Source: Leifsonia sp. AK011
GTDB taxonomy: Bacteria; Actinomycetota; Actinomycetes; Actinomycetales; Microbacteriaceae
Direction of reading: 5' to 3'
Length of the DNA: 64,000 nucleotides
NCBI RefSeq assembly: GCF_013410945.1
Contig: NZ_JACCCH010000001.1
Span: forward strand, 2,666,001 to 2,730,000
Made by a program: the position numbers and the translations under genes. The notes below the pieces were generated by a model. That model ran no database searches, was not told where the DNA came from, and saw only the letters and a program-made list of their open reading frames with translations. Below are positions 1 to 8,264 of this stretch, one piece after another; within the stretch, counting starts at the first letter, position 1, and every line of letters starts with the position of its first letter.

Positions 1-333
1 GGTGGCGAGCCAGCCGACTGGAACGCGGCCTACGCGACGATCAAGCAGGTGATGGTCGAACAGTTCGCGACCCTGCAGTCGCTCGCCCTGCAGCAGACAC
101 TGTGGCACATGGGCAAGGCCGCGATCGAAGCGGTGCCGGAGCTCGTCGAGGTGCGGCTGAAGGCGCCGAACAAGCACCACTTCCTGTACGACCTGCAGCG
201 CTTCGGCATCGCGAACAACGGTGAGGTCTTCCACGCGGACGACCGCCCGTACGGCCTCATCGAAGCGACCGTGACGACGGATGACGCGCCCCCCGCCGGC
301 GACGCCTGGCACTTCTCGGCGGGGCTCGCGTGA
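1..333 (+). CDS. pucL: urate oxidase, C-terminal part (5' end outside window)
   Basis: Cofactor-free uricase oxidises urate to 5-hydroxyisourate in the cytosol, the first committed step of urate breakdown. The frame is open from base 1, so the start lies upstream of the window. The visible 110 residues carry the conserved uricase C-terminal block, including LWHMG and PNKHHFLYDLQRFG, where the Asn and His of the family's urate/O2 site lie. The stop overlaps the GTG start of the guanine deaminase by 4 nt, so the two are translationally coupled. The downstream enzymes uraH and uraD lie about 23 kb away on the other strand. Confidence 0.93.
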   Translation, partial: GGEPADWNAAYATIKQVMVEQFATLQSLALQQTLWHMGKAAIEAVPELVEVRLKAPNKHHFLYDLQRFGIANNGEVFHADDRPYGLIEATVTTDDAPPAGDAWHFSAGLA

Positions 334-806
334 GCACCAGCACCGACTCGGACTGGATCGCGCGCACCATCGAGCTCGCGGTCGAGAACGTGGCCAACGG
401 TGGCGGCCCGTTCGGCGCGCTCATCGTGCGCGACGGCGCGCTGCTTGCGGAGGGCCAGAACCGGGTGACCGCGAACCTCGACCCCACCGCGCACGCGGAG
501 GTGGTCGCCATCCGCGCCGCGTGCCAGGCCGTCGGCGACTTCTCACTCGCGGGTGCCACGCTCTACACCTCGTGCGAGCCCTGCCCGCTGTGCCTCTCGG
601 CAGCTCTCTGGGCGCGCGTCGACCGCGTGGTCTTCGCCGCCGACCGGGATGACGCGGCCAGAGGCGGCTTCGATGACCGCGAGTTCTACGAGCTCTTCGC
701 ACGCCCCCGCTCGGAGTGGGATGTCACGATCGACGCCGCGCGCCCGGCGAACGCGGCAGCGCCCTTCGACGCCTGGCTCGCCCACGAGGAGCGCACGGAC
801 TACTGA
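330..806 (+). CDS. guaD: guanine deaminase (nucleoside/CMP deaminase fold)
   Basis: Zinc-dependent deaminase expected to convert guanine to xanthine and ammonia, feeding the xanthine-urate route. The 158-residue protein has the cytidine-deaminase signature: H55-A-E57 (zinc His and catalytic Glu) followed by P84-C85-P-L-C88 (zinc Cys pair). The length and the N-terminal GGGPFGA match the Bacillus-type GuaD group better than TadA. GTG start at 330 overlaps the uricase stop (GTGA). Its position directly behind uricase supports the purine role. A tRNA adenosine deaminase is the alternative, less likely because of this neighbourhood. Confidence 0.85.
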   Translation: MSTSTDSDWIARTIELAVENVANGGGPFGALIVRDGALLAEGQNRVTANLDPTAHAEVVAIRAACQAVGDFSLAGATLYTSCEPCPLCLSAALWARVDRVVFAADRDDAARGGFDDREFYELFARPRSEWDVTIDAARPANAAAPFDAWLAHEERTDY

Positions 807-898
807 CCCGTCTCTCCCCCAGGGGCAAGGGCTTACAAAGCCGTGACAGGTGCCCGGTCAGGACCCGCCGAGCGGGCGACGGATGCGACGCTGGGAGC

Positions 899-1396
899 AT
901 GAACAGACGCGTCGTGATCATTATCGCCGTGCTCGCCGTCGTGATCGTGGGAGCCGTGGTCGCCCTCGCCGTCTCGCGCACACCGGTGGCGCAGGAGGCC
1001 GCACCGACGCCCACGGCATCGACGCCGGCACCTCCCGAATCAGAGCCTGGTGAACCGACCGCGCCCGCCGAGACCCAGCCGACCGCGAGCGCCGGTGAGT
1101 ATGTCGACTACTCCGAAACCGCGATCGCGAATGCGGCAGGCACTCCCATCCTGTTCTTCCACGCTCCGTGGTGCATCCAGTGCAAGACGGTCGAGGAGGA
1201 CATCCTCCACAACGGTCTGCCCGACGGCGTGACCGTCATCAAGGTCGACTACGACAGCAACCAGGAGTTGCGCCAGAAGTACGGTGTGACCCTCCAGACG
1301 ACCTTCGTGCGCGTGGACGCCTCGGGCGAGAAGGTCGAGAGCTTCGTGGCCTACGACGACCCGCGCGTGCAGGCCGTCACCGACGCCCTCCTGTAG
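899..1396 (+). CDS. membrane-anchored thioredoxin-like protein
   Basis: A 165-residue protein with an N-terminal membrane anchor (about residues 5-26), a Pro/Thr/Ala/Glu-rich linker (about 30-66) and a thioredoxin fold with the active-site motif W91-C92-I-Q-C95. It would act on the outer face of the membrane as a thiol-disulfide reductant or isomerase. The ATG at 899 is chosen because it is preceded by GGGAG and starts directly at the anchor; an upstream in-frame extension has no signal-like features. It lies 6 nt before ccdA, which is the usual electron donor partner for such extracytoplasmic thioredoxins. Confidence 0.85.
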   Translation: MNRRVVIIIAVLAVVIVGAVVALAVSRTPVAQEAAPTPTASTPAPPESEPGEPTAPAETQPTASAGEYVDYSETAIANAAGTPILFFHAPWCIQCKTVEEDILHNGLPDGVTVIKVDYDSNQELRQKYGVTLQTTFVRVDASGEKVESFVAYDDPRVQAVTDALL

Positions 1397-1402
1397 GCGG
1401 CC

Positions 1403-2152
1403 GTGCCCACCCTTCTTCTCGTCTCGTTCGTCGCCGGAGTACTCACGGTCGCAGCCCCGTGCGTGCTGCCCCTGCTGCCTGTCATCGTCGGCGGCTCGAT
1501 CGTGCGCACGGATGCCTCGTCCGAGGTCGCACAGCGCCAGTGGTTCAGGCCCCTCGTCATCGCTGCGAGCCTCGCGGTCTCGGTCATCGTCTTCACGCTC
1601 CTGCTCAAGGCAACGACGAGCCTGCTCGGCGTTCCCCAGCAGGTGTGGCAGATTCTCGCGGGGACGATCGTCGTCGCCTTCGGCCTCACCCTTCTCTTCC
1701 CGCAGGCCTGGGAGCGCATCATGACCGCGACCGGCCTGCAGCGCCGGGCCAACGAGGCGATGGACCGCTCCTACCGTCGTGGGGGCATAGCCGGTGACAT
1801 CCTTCTGGGTGCCTCGCTCGGCCCCACGTTCAGCAGTTGCTCCCCCACGTACGCGCTCATCATCGCGACCGTGCTCCCCGCGTCGTTTGCCGAGGGTCTG
1901 CTCTACATCGTCGCGTACGCCGTGGGGCTCGCCGGGGCCCTCCTGCTTGTCGCCTTCCTCGGTCAGGCCTTCGCCCGCAAACTCGGCTGGCTCTCGGCTC
2001 CGCGCGGCTGGTTCCGCGTCACCATCGGTGTGCTCATGGTCGTCGTGGGACTCGCCGTTGCCCTGGGCATTGACAAGGTCGTTCAAGCCTTCGTGATCGA
2101 GCAGGGCTGGTACGACCCGATCGCGCACCTCGAGGAAGGACTCACCGGATGA
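1403..2152 (+). CDS. ccdA: CcdA-family transmembrane thiol-disulfide transporter
   Basis: A 249-residue polytopic membrane protein that passes reducing equivalents from cytoplasmic thioredoxin to extracytoplasmic thioredoxin-like proteins. The two membrane-embedded cysteines of the family are visible: C20 in AAPCVLPLLPVI and C146 in PTFSSCSPTYA. About six hydrophobic segments follow the CcdA pattern. GTG start at 1403, 6 nt after the thioredoxin-like gene. Its stop overlaps the mtnP start (ATGA). Pairing with the upstream WCIQC protein suggests one reductive system. Whether it serves cytochrome c maturation cannot be told, since no other ccm/res gene is present. Confidence 0.88.
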   Translation: MPTLLLVSFVAGVLTVAAPCVLPLLPVIVGGSIVRTDASSEVAQRQWFRPLVIAASLAVSVIVFTLLLKATTSLLGVPQQVWQILAGTIVVAFGLTLLFPQAWERIMTATGLQRRANEAMDRSYRRGGIAGDILLGASLGPTFSSCSPTYALIIATVLPASFAEGLLYIVAYAVGLAGALLLVAFLGQAFARKLGWLSAPRGWFRVTIGVLMVVVGLAVALGIDKVVQAFVIEQGWYDPIAHLEEGLTG

Positions 2153-2964
2153 CACGCACTCCCACTCACGGCGGACCTGCACCGCTCGGCATCATCGGCG
2201 GCTCGGGGCTCTACAGCCTCTTCGACCCGGACGCCTCGCTCACCCGTGTCACCGATACCCCCTACGGCCAGGCAACGCTCACCTTCGGCACGCTCGCCGG
2301 GCGCGACGCCGTCTTCCTTCCGCGCCATGGGGCCGGTCACACCGTGCCACCCCATCGCATCAACTTTCGCGCCAACGTGTGGGCACTCGCCTCGGTGGGG
2401 GTGCGGGCGATCGTCTCGACGGCGGCCGTGGGCGCCGTGAGCCCCGACTACCCCATCGATTCACTCGCCCTCGTCGACCAGTACCTCGATCGCACCTACG
2501 GTCGCGCAGACACCTTCTTCGACGGCGATCACGTGCAGCACCTGCCGTCGGCCGATCCGTTCTGTCCCGTACTGAGGAAGGTCGCGATCGCCTCCCTCGG
2601 GCCTGAGGTGCGCCCGACGGCAACGGTCGCGGTCATCCAGGGGCCGCGGTTCTCCACACGTGCGGAGTCGCTGTGGTTCCGAGAGGCTGGTGCCCATCTC
2701 GTGAATATGACGCTCTACCCCGAGGTACCTCTTGCGGCAGAACTCGGCATGGGCACGGTGACGCTCGTCTACGTGACCGACAACGACGCGACGCCCGGCG
2801 ACACGGTGACGGCGGATGCCGTGCTTTCCCGTCTGCGGGCGGCCCAGCCGCGCATTATCGGTGCGATCGAGAGCATCGCGGCGGCCATCCCCGCGGACTA
2901 CGCCGGACGCGAGCTCATCGACCGCGCGGAGATCGACCTCGTGCTCGCCGGCAGGGCCGCGTGA
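2149..2964 (+). CDS. mtnP: S-methyl-5'-thioadenosine phosphorylase family
   Basis: A 271-residue purine nucleoside phosphorylase of the MTAP class, which splits 5'-methylthioadenosine (or a 6-oxopurine analogue) with phosphate in methionine salvage. Visible family motifs are GIIGGSGLY near the N-terminus, R59-H60-G-A-G-H with PPHRIN, GPRFST (165-170), N186-M-T and the purine-site T210-D-N-D213. Substrate preference between adenine and 6-oxopurine forms is not certain from sequence. ATG overlaps the ccdA stop and its own stop overlaps the epimerase GTG, so it sits inside a coupled run. Confidence 0.88.
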   Translation: MTRTPTHGGPAPLGIIGGSGLYSLFDPDASLTRVTDTPYGQATLTFGTLAGRDAVFLPRHGAGHTVPPHRINFRANVWALASVGVRAIVSTAAVGAVSPDYPIDSLALVDQYLDRTYGRADTFFDGDHVQHLPSADPFCPVLRKVAIASLGPEVRPTATVAVIQGPRFSTRAESLWFREAGAHLVNMTLYPEVPLAAELGMGTVTLVYVTDNDATPGDTVTADAVLSRLRAAQPRIIGAIESIAAAIPADYAGRELIDRAEIDLVLAGRAA

Positions 2965-4004
2965 GAATCCTCGTCACGGGCGGCGCCGGCTTCATCGGGA
3001 GCCAGATCGTCGAGGCGGCGCGCTCCCGTGGCGACGAGGTCGTCGTGCTTGATTCCCTGCGCCCCGACGTTCACGGGCCCTCCGCGAGCATCGGGAGCGG
3101 CATCCGAGCGGATGTTCGTGACACCTCCGCGCTGGCCGACGCGCTGCGCGGGGTCGACGTCGTGTGCCACCAGGCCGCGAAGGTCGGCCTCGGCGTCGAC
3201 TTCTCGGACGCCCCCGACTACGTCTCGTCGAATGACCTCGGCACCGCGACCCTGCTGGCGGCGATGGCCGGTTCATCCGTGCGGCGGCTGGTGCTCGCGA
3301 GCTCCATGGTCGTCTACGGCGAGGGCGCCTACGGCTCACCGAGCGGCCCGGTGCGACCGAGTCCGCGCCTGCTCGCCGACCTCGAAGCGGGCCGCTTCGA
3401 CCCTCTCGATGCCGACGGCACGCCCCTCGTGCCCGAGCTCATCGACGAGAACTTCCCGCTCGACCCGCGCAACGTCTACGCTGCGACCAAGCTCGCCCAG
3501 GAGCACCTCGCGAGCGCGTGGGCGCGCTCGACGGGTGGCGTCGTGATCGCCCTGCGGTACCACAACGTGTACGGGCCGGGGATGCCCAGCAACACCCCGT
3601 ACGCCGGAGTGGCGTCGCTCTTCCGCAGCGCCGTTGAGCGCGGCGAGGCCCCGCGGGTGTTCGAGGACGGCCGCCAGCGCCGGGACTTCGTGCACGTCCG
3701 GGACGTGGCATCCGCGAACCTCGCAGCTATCGACGCGGCCATGACCGCGGGGCCTGGGCACAGCCGAGCCTTCAACGTCGCGAGCGGCGAGGTGCACACG
3801 ATCCACGATCTCGCGAGTGCGATCACCGCTCACGCACACGGTGTGGCACCGGTCGTGACGGGCGAGTTCCGCCTCGGCGACGTGCGCCACATCACGGCCT
3901 CTTCGGCTCGACTTCGCGCCGAGCTGGGCTGGCGTCCGACGGTGACCTTCGAGGAGGGTATGCGAGAGTTCGCGACCGCTCTCCTGCGCGAGGCCGTCGC
4001 ATGA
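2961..4004 (+). CDS. NAD-dependent sugar epimerase/dehydratase
   Basis: An extended short-chain dehydrogenase of 347 residues acting on nucleotide sugars in the cytosol. The Rossmann motif GGAGFIG (7-13), the S114-S115 region and the catalytic Y173-x3-K177 are all present. A GTG start at 2961 overlapping the mtnP stop is preferred to any in-frame start inside mtnP, because translation begins exactly at the Rossmann beta strand. The stop overlaps the next start by 4 nt. The neighbours (GT2, DUF2064) suggest it makes an activated sugar for a glycoconjugate. The specific sugar cannot be assigned. Confidence 0.87.
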   Translation: MRILVTGGAGFIGSQIVEAARSRGDEVVVLDSLRPDVHGPSASIGSGIRADVRDTSALADALRGVDVVCHQAAKVGLGVDFSDAPDYVSSNDLGTATLLAAMAGSSVRRLVLASSMVVYGEGAYGSPSGPVRPSPRLLADLEAGRFDPLDADGTPLVPELIDENFPLDPRNVYAATKLAQEHLASAWARSTGGVVIALRYHNVYGPGMPSNTPYAGVASLFRSAVERGEAPRVFEDGRQRRDFVHVRDVASANLAAIDAAMTAGPGHSRAFNVASGEVHTIHDLASAITAHAHGVAPVVTGEFRLGDVRHITASSARLRAELGWRPTVTFEEGMREFATALLREAVA

Positions 4005-4699
4005 CCGAGGTCGACGTGATCTTGCCCAGCCTCAACGAGGAGCAGGCGCTTCCCTGGGTGCTCTCGCGCCTTCCCGACCGCTATCGGGCGATCGTCGTCG
4101 ACAACGGTTCTACGGATGCCACGGCCGCCGTCGCACGCGAGCACGGCGCCCTCGTGGTCGCCGAGCCCCGCCGGGGCTTCGGCGCGGCCGTGCATGCCGG
4201 AGTGCTGGCGGCATCGGCTCCCGTCCTCGCGGTCTGCGATGCCGACGCCTCCCTCGACCCCGCCGACCTGCCGACGGTGGCCGACCCGATACTCGAGGGT
4301 CGCGCCGATCTCGTGCTCGGCCGTCGTCGCGCGACCTCCGGCGGAGCGTGGCCGTGGCATGCGCGCCTGGCCAATGGCGTGCTGGCCGGGCTCATCCGGG
4401 CTCGCACGGGGCTCGCTCTTCACGACCTCGGCCCCATGAGGGCCGCTCGCCGGGCGGACATCGTCGCACTCGACCTGCAGGATCGCCGGAGCGGCTATCC
4501 GCTCGAGATGCTGCTGCGCGCCCACGAGGCGCACTGGCGTGTGCGCGAGGTGCCCGTGCCCTACTCGCCGCGTGTTGGACGATCGAAGGTGACGGGAACC
4601 GTACGTGGAACGCTCACGGCGATCTCGGACATGTCGAGGCTGCTTGCCGCACCGACGGAGCCTTCCGAGGTCGACGCACATCGTCGGGAGGCATCGTGA
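4001..4699 (+). CDS. family-2 glycosyltransferase (DPM1-like)
   Basis: A 232-residue soluble GT-A enzyme that would move a sugar from a nucleotide donor, possibly onto a polyprenyl phosphate. The nucleotide-binding DNGSTD (34-39) and the metal-binding D80-A-D82 are visible. A basic stretch in the C-terminal third, GRSKVTGTVRG, resembles dolichol-phosphate sugar synthases. There is no membrane segment, so product transfer would need a membrane partner such as the polytopic protein at 9809. It overlaps its neighbours by 4 nt on both sides. Confidence 0.85.
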   Translation: MTEVDVILPSLNEEQALPWVLSRLPDRYRAIVVDNGSTDATAAVAREHGALVVAEPRRGFGAAVHAGVLAASAPVLAVCDADASLDPADLPTVADPILEGRADLVLGRRRATSGGAWPWHARLANGVLAGLIRARTGLALHDLGPMRAARRADIVALDLQDRRSGYPLEMLLRAHEAHWRVREVPVPYSPRVGRSKVTGTVRGTLTAISDMSRLLAAPTEPSEVDAHRREAS

Positions 4700-5331
4700 C
4701 GGCGCTCGTACTCATCGCCAAGGAGCCGCTCCCGGGTCGGGTGAAGACGAGGCTGCACCCACCGCTCAGCCTCGAGGACGCGGCCAGCCTCGCAGCCGCG
4801 AGCATCGACGACACCGCTGCCACGATGATGCAGTCGGCCGCGACTCGACGCATTCTCTACTACTCGGGGTCGCGGGTTCCCGCGAGCGCGCGAGACCTCG
4901 AGCTCCTCCCCCAGTCCGACGGAGAACTCGACGAGCGCCTTGCCACGCTGTTCGACAAGCTCGACGAGCCGACACTGCTCATCGGTATGGACACCCCGCA
5001 GGTGACGACCGCGCACATCCAGCCTGCGCTCGAGGGCCTGGCTCGTGACGATGGTCCCGCGGCGTGGTTCGGGCCCGCGGAGGACGGCGGGTTCTGGGCG
5101 CTCGGCCTGCGCCGGCCGCGCGGCGACCTCGTGCGTGGCATCCCCATGTCCCGGTCCGACACGGGTGCGCTGCAGCGCGAGCGGCTCGTCGCTGCGGGAC
5201 TCGAGATCGGACTCCTGCCGCCCCTCCGCGATGTCGACACGGTCGAGGATGCCAGGGCCGTCGCCGAACTCGCCCCCGACACCTCCTTCGCGCGGCAGTT
5301 CACGGAGCTTTCGTCGACGCTCGCTCTCTGA
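4696..5331 (+). CDS. DUF2064 (TIGR04282-type) glycosyl/nucleotidyltransferase
   Basis: A 211-residue GT-A-like protein of the DUF2064 family. Diagnostic motifs are AKEPLPGRVKTRL (8-20), GMDTPQVT and GPAEDGGFWALGL. Some relatives are annotated as arsenosugar glycosyltransferases, but no ArsS-like radical SAM gene is present here, so that role is not claimed. GTG start at 4696 overlaps the GT2 stop. It is convergent with the membrane-protein gene that follows, and the two coding regions overlap by 32 nt at their 3' ends. Confidence 0.82.
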   Translation: MTALVLIAKEPLPGRVKTRLHPPLSLEDAASLAAASIDDTAATMMQSAATRRILYYSGSRVPASARDLELLPQSDGELDERLATLFDKLDEPTLLIGMDTPQVTTAHIQPALEGLARDDGPAAWFGPAEDGGFWALGLRRPRGDLVRGIPMSRSDTGALQRERLVAAGLEIGLLPPLRDVDTVEDARAVAELAPDTSFARQFTELSSTLAL

Positions 5332-5746
5332 ACCGACCCATGATCACGATTCCGGCCGACGTCGCGGCCGCGAGCGCAACGAGCGCTGCAAGGAAGCCGA
5401 GGAGGTTGCGCACGTAGTCGAGCGGGAGCACGCTCGAGTTGGCCGTGCCGAACGCCTGCCCGATGATCTCCGGAACGACGAGAGCGATGACGATCGCCGC
5501 GATCACCGCGGCCCCCTGGATGACGAGCACGACCGCGAAGGGGATCCTGCGCGACGCGCGACGCGCGAGAATCGAGACACCGAGCACCCCGACGGCGATG
5601 ACGCCATCGTGGATCACCAGCGCGGCGATGAGCCACAGCGCGATGCTGGCGTACCAGCTGGGCCGCAGCTCCGTGAGAGCCAGCACGGCACCGATTGCGA
5701 GCACCACGATTCCCGCGGCGGCGAGCGCCATCCGCGCCGTCCTCAT
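5300..5746 (-). CDS. small four-helix membrane protein
   Basis: A 148-residue protein that is mostly hydrophobic, with about four predicted membrane helices (roughly 5-25, 30-50, 58-85, 105-130) and short polar ends. I do not recognise a family. ATG at 5746 overlaps the stop of the molybdopterin oxidoreductase (ATGA), so it belongs to the same operon and may be an accessory or anchor subunit. Its 3' end overlaps the 3' end of the convergent DUF2064 gene by 32 nt, which leaves no room for an intergenic terminator. Confidence 0.78.
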   Translation of the reverse strand: MRTARMALAAAGIVVLAIGAVLALTELRPSWYASIALWLIAALVIHDGVIAVGVLGVSILARRASRRIPFAVVLVIQGAAVIAAIVIALVVPEIIGQAFGTANSSVLPLDYVRNLLGFLAALVALAAATSAGIVIMGRFRERASTKAP

Positions 5747-7029
5747 ACGATCACCTCGAGAACACTCAGCCACTTGGTCTGCAGCACACCCGGCCGGGCC
5801 GGCGCGATCAGGCGGGCAGGGAAGCCGTGGTCGAGATGCAGTGGTTCCCCCTCGAGGTCGAGGGCGACGAGGGTGAGCTCGTCGCGGGCGAACTCAGGCG
5901 AGAGCGTGCTGTGGCCGTACCTGCTGTTGGTCTGCAGGCTCACGACGCGAACGGATGCGTCGTGAGGCGCGTCGACGGCGTCGAGCAGGTCGCGAACGCG
6001 TGGGCCGCGCCACGTGGCATCCTGGCTCCACCCCTCGACGCACGCGATCGGCAGGCGCGCCTCGGTGAGCGGGAGGGCACGCAGATCCGCGAGGCTGAAG
6101 ACCGCGCTCCTCTCGCCGTGGACGACCGTGAGCGCCCAGTCGGCGGATGTCGCGGCCTCCACCACGTCCGCGGCCCGAGCCGTGCGGTTCACCGGAAGCC
6201 CCTGAGGCCCCACGCCCATGGCCCGCGGAGCGAACAGGTTGAGCCCCGCGAGCGCACGCGTCGACTGGCCCGCCGTGAAGGCCACGACTGTCGCGGTCGC
6301 AAGCGTGACCGTCGCGAGGAAGCCGCGCCTGCTGACGGCAGCACGCGCGTCCGGCTCCGCGATGGGCTCTTCGCGGTCGATCCACGCGAAGAGCCGACCG
6401 GTCAGGCCCCCGTCCATTCGTCGACCCGTGACACGGCGAAGCTCGTCAGGGACGTCGCGCACCGCGTCCGGATCGGGTGCTGGCGTGGCATCCGACGCGC
6501 GCCAGTGGGCCGCGATCACGGGAAGCTTGACCGCGAGGTGCACGAGGAGCGACCCGATGATGACGAACGAGAGCACCCAGTGCGTTGTACGGAACGAGAA
6601 CGGGAAGAACCGGTACAGCTGGTAGGTGTTGAGCAGGCCGATGGTGACCTGCACGAGCGAAGCCGAGACGAGCAGCGCGATCGAGGCGCGCTCGAGGAGG
6701 TTCGCCAACGACGTCACTGGCGGGTAGGTGAACAGCCTCGGGAATACCGTGTAGAGCTTGGCGAGCAGCAGGGGTATGCAGGCGATTCCCGCCGTCACGT
6801 GGATGCCCTGCGTCAGCTGGTAGATCCAGACGGGCCTCGTAAGGAATGCCATGCCCGGCAGCGGCTCCTGGAGGAAGTGACTGTAGAGGCCGGTTGCGAA
6901 GCACAGCAGGAAGGCGATACCGAGCACGCGGCCCACAACGACGGTCGTGCGGGGCCGACGCGACGGCGCGATGAGCGCGTGACGCAGCTCATGGAGCACA
7001 CGCTGCGTGCGCTCAGCGATCAGGAGCAT
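5743..7029 (-). CDS. membrane-anchored molybdopterin (sulfite-oxidase-fold) oxidoreductase
   Basis: A 428-residue fusion. Residues 1-180 form a four-to-five-helix cytochrome-b-like membrane part with candidate haem histidines (H77, H150, H164). A linker follows, then an internal twin-arginine motif S233-R-R-G-F-L238 with a hydrophobic segment. The last ~160 residues are an oxidoreductase molybdopterin domain with the Mo-ligating Cys in CVEGWSQ (C330) and a C-terminal QTKWLSVLEV block. It probably works outside the membrane and passes electrons to the b-type part. The substrate is unknown; relatives range from sulfite to methionine-sulfoxide enzymes. It lies 80 nt downstream of the histidine kinase gene. 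Confidence 0.85.
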   Translation of the reverse strand: MLLIAERTQRVLHELRHALIAPSRRPRTTVVVGRVLGIAFLLCFATGLYSHFLQEPLPGMAFLTRPVWIYQLTQGIHVTAGIACIPLLLAKLYTVFPRLFTYPPVTSLANLLERASIALLVSASLVQVTIGLLNTYQLYRFFPFSFRTTHWVLSFVIIGSLLVHLAVKLPVIAAHWRASDATPAPDPDAVRDVPDELRRVTGRRMDGGLTGRLFAWIDREEPIAEPDARAAVSRRGFLATVTLATATVVAFTAGQSTRALAGLNLFAPRAMGVGPQGLPVNRTARAADVVEAATSADWALTVVHGERSAVFSLADLRALPLTEARLPIACVEGWSQDATWRGPRVRDLLDAVDAPHDASVRVVSLQTNSRYGHSTLSPEFARDELTLVALDLEGEPLHLDHGFPARLIAPARPGVLQTKWLSVLEVIV

Positions 7030-7090
7030 GCCGAACCTCTGGTCATGTCGTCACTGTAGGTTCGGCACACCCCCGCTGTCCGGCCGAGAC

Positions 7091-7107
7091 GGTGACGGGG
7101 TGGTGAC
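7091..7107. promoter_or_regulatory. candidate OmpR-type tandem site
   Basis: The hexamer GGTGAC occurs twice in direct orientation with starts 11 nt apart, one helical turn, inside the 80-nt gap upstream of the molybdopterin oxidoreductase and just past the kinase stop. Tandem half-sites at this spacing are typical of winged-helix response regulators. The regulator of the same operon is the obvious candidate. Binding is inferred only. Confidence 0.3.
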
Positions 7108-7109
7108 AG

Positions 7110-8264
7110 TTATGCGGCGACGGCGTCGTGGCGGGGAAGGCGCACGTCGAAGCGGCAACCCCCCGGCACGTTGCACACCGTGATGGCGCCATCGTGTGCC
7201 TCGACGATGCCCTGCACGATCGCGAGTCCGAGCCCTGCGCCTGCCGAGCGGCCCCACAGTTCGGAGGGTGTCCGCGAGGTCGTGGCGCGCCATCCCGCCT
7301 GGAACACCTTCGAGAGATCGGCCTCGGCGATGCCACCACCGGCGTCCTCGACTGCGAGCACGACGTCGTCTTCCTCGCCGTGCCGGGTGGTCACGAGGAT
7401 TCGGCTCGACGGTGGCGAGTGCTGGATCGCGTTCATGAGCAGGTTGCCGACGACACGCGTGAGTTCCTGTGGGTCGCCCATGACGAGGAAGTCGCCGCGC
7501 TCCGGCGCAACGAGCTCGACCTGCCGCGCTGCCGCGATGGGGGCGAGCTCGGCGACCGCATCGCTCGCAAGGTCGTAGAGCGACACCGGTCCGCGATTCA
7601 GGGTGAGCGTCCCCGACGTGATCTTCGAAAGTTCGAAGAGGTCGTCGACCATGGCGGAGAGCCGGTCGACCTGCACGCGGATCTGGCGGTGGAAGCGCAC
7701 GGGATCGTCGGCGAGGTCATCCTCCAACGCCTCCGCCATGGCACGAAGACCGGCAAGCGGCGTGCGCAGGTCGTGCGAGATCCACGCGACGAGTTCCCGA
7801 CGGGATGCCTCGGCCGCTTCGACCTGCTCCCGAGCCAGTGCCAGCCGCTCCCCCGTTGCCGCGAGTTCCGCCGAGAGGGCAGCGAGCTCGCTGCTCTCCC
7901 GTTCCGTGACGTCGGGCGAGATGCGCTGGCCCTGCCCGAGCGCTGCGGCGAGCATCCGCACCCGTTCGCTGCGCCGGGCAAAGGCTCGACCCAGCACAAC
8001 GGCGAGGCCGAGGGTCACAACCGCCGAGGATGCGGCGACGGCGAACGTGACGACGAGGTCATGCTCGGAGACATACATGTACTGCGCCGTCGCGATCATG
8101 CCGAGAGTTACGGAGAGGATCGCCGCGGCGACGATGACCGAGAGGTGCACGTACATCGAGGCTCGCCGCACGAGGCGCAGCACGACGATCGCAAGCATGG
8201 CCACGACAAGTGAGCACAGCAGTGCGATCCCGGCGATGATGCCGATGTCAGCGAGGGAGAGCAT
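7110..8264 (-). CDS. sensor histidine kinase
   Basis: A 384-residue membrane kinase with about three to four N-terminal helices (5-95), no large extracytoplasmic domain, then a coiled region, the H-box with phospho-acceptor H164 in WISHDLRTPL, the N-box LLMNAIQHSP and the ATP-lid glycines (DAGGGI, GAGLGLAI). It would autophosphorylate and pass phosphate to the overlapping response regulator. The ATG at 8264 is used; an in-frame TTG at 8276 is possible but has no ribosome site. The lack of a sensor domain suggests it detects a membrane or envelope signal. Confidence 0.88.
   Translation of the reverse strand: MLSLADIGIIAGIALLCSLVVAMLAIVVLRLVRRASMYVHLSVIVAAAILSVTLGMIATAQYMYVSEHDLVVTFAVAASSAVVTLGLAVVLGRAFARRSERVRMLAAALGQGQRISPDVTERESSELAALSAELAATGERLALAREQVEAAEASRRELVAWISHDLRTPLAGLRAMAEALEDDLADDPVRFHRQIRVQVDRLSAMVDDLFELSKITSGTLTLNRGPVSLYDLASDAVAELAPIAAARQVELVAPERGDFLVMGDPQELTRVVGNLLMNAIQHSPPSSRILVTTRHGEEDDVVLAVEDAGGGIAEADLSKVFQAGWRATTSRTPSELWGRSAGAGLGLAIVQGIVEAHDGAITVCNVPGGCRFDVRLPRHDAVAA

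Noticed and set aside
1040-2182. 380-residue open frame on the - strand opposite the thioredoxin and ccdA genes
   Set aside because: Shadow of two well-supported genes; low-complexity Asp/Glu/Arg/Gly composition.
4696-5331. Arsenosugar biosynthesis locus
   Set aside because: Only the DUF2064 protein fits; no radical SAM ArsS, ArsM or ars operon gene is present.
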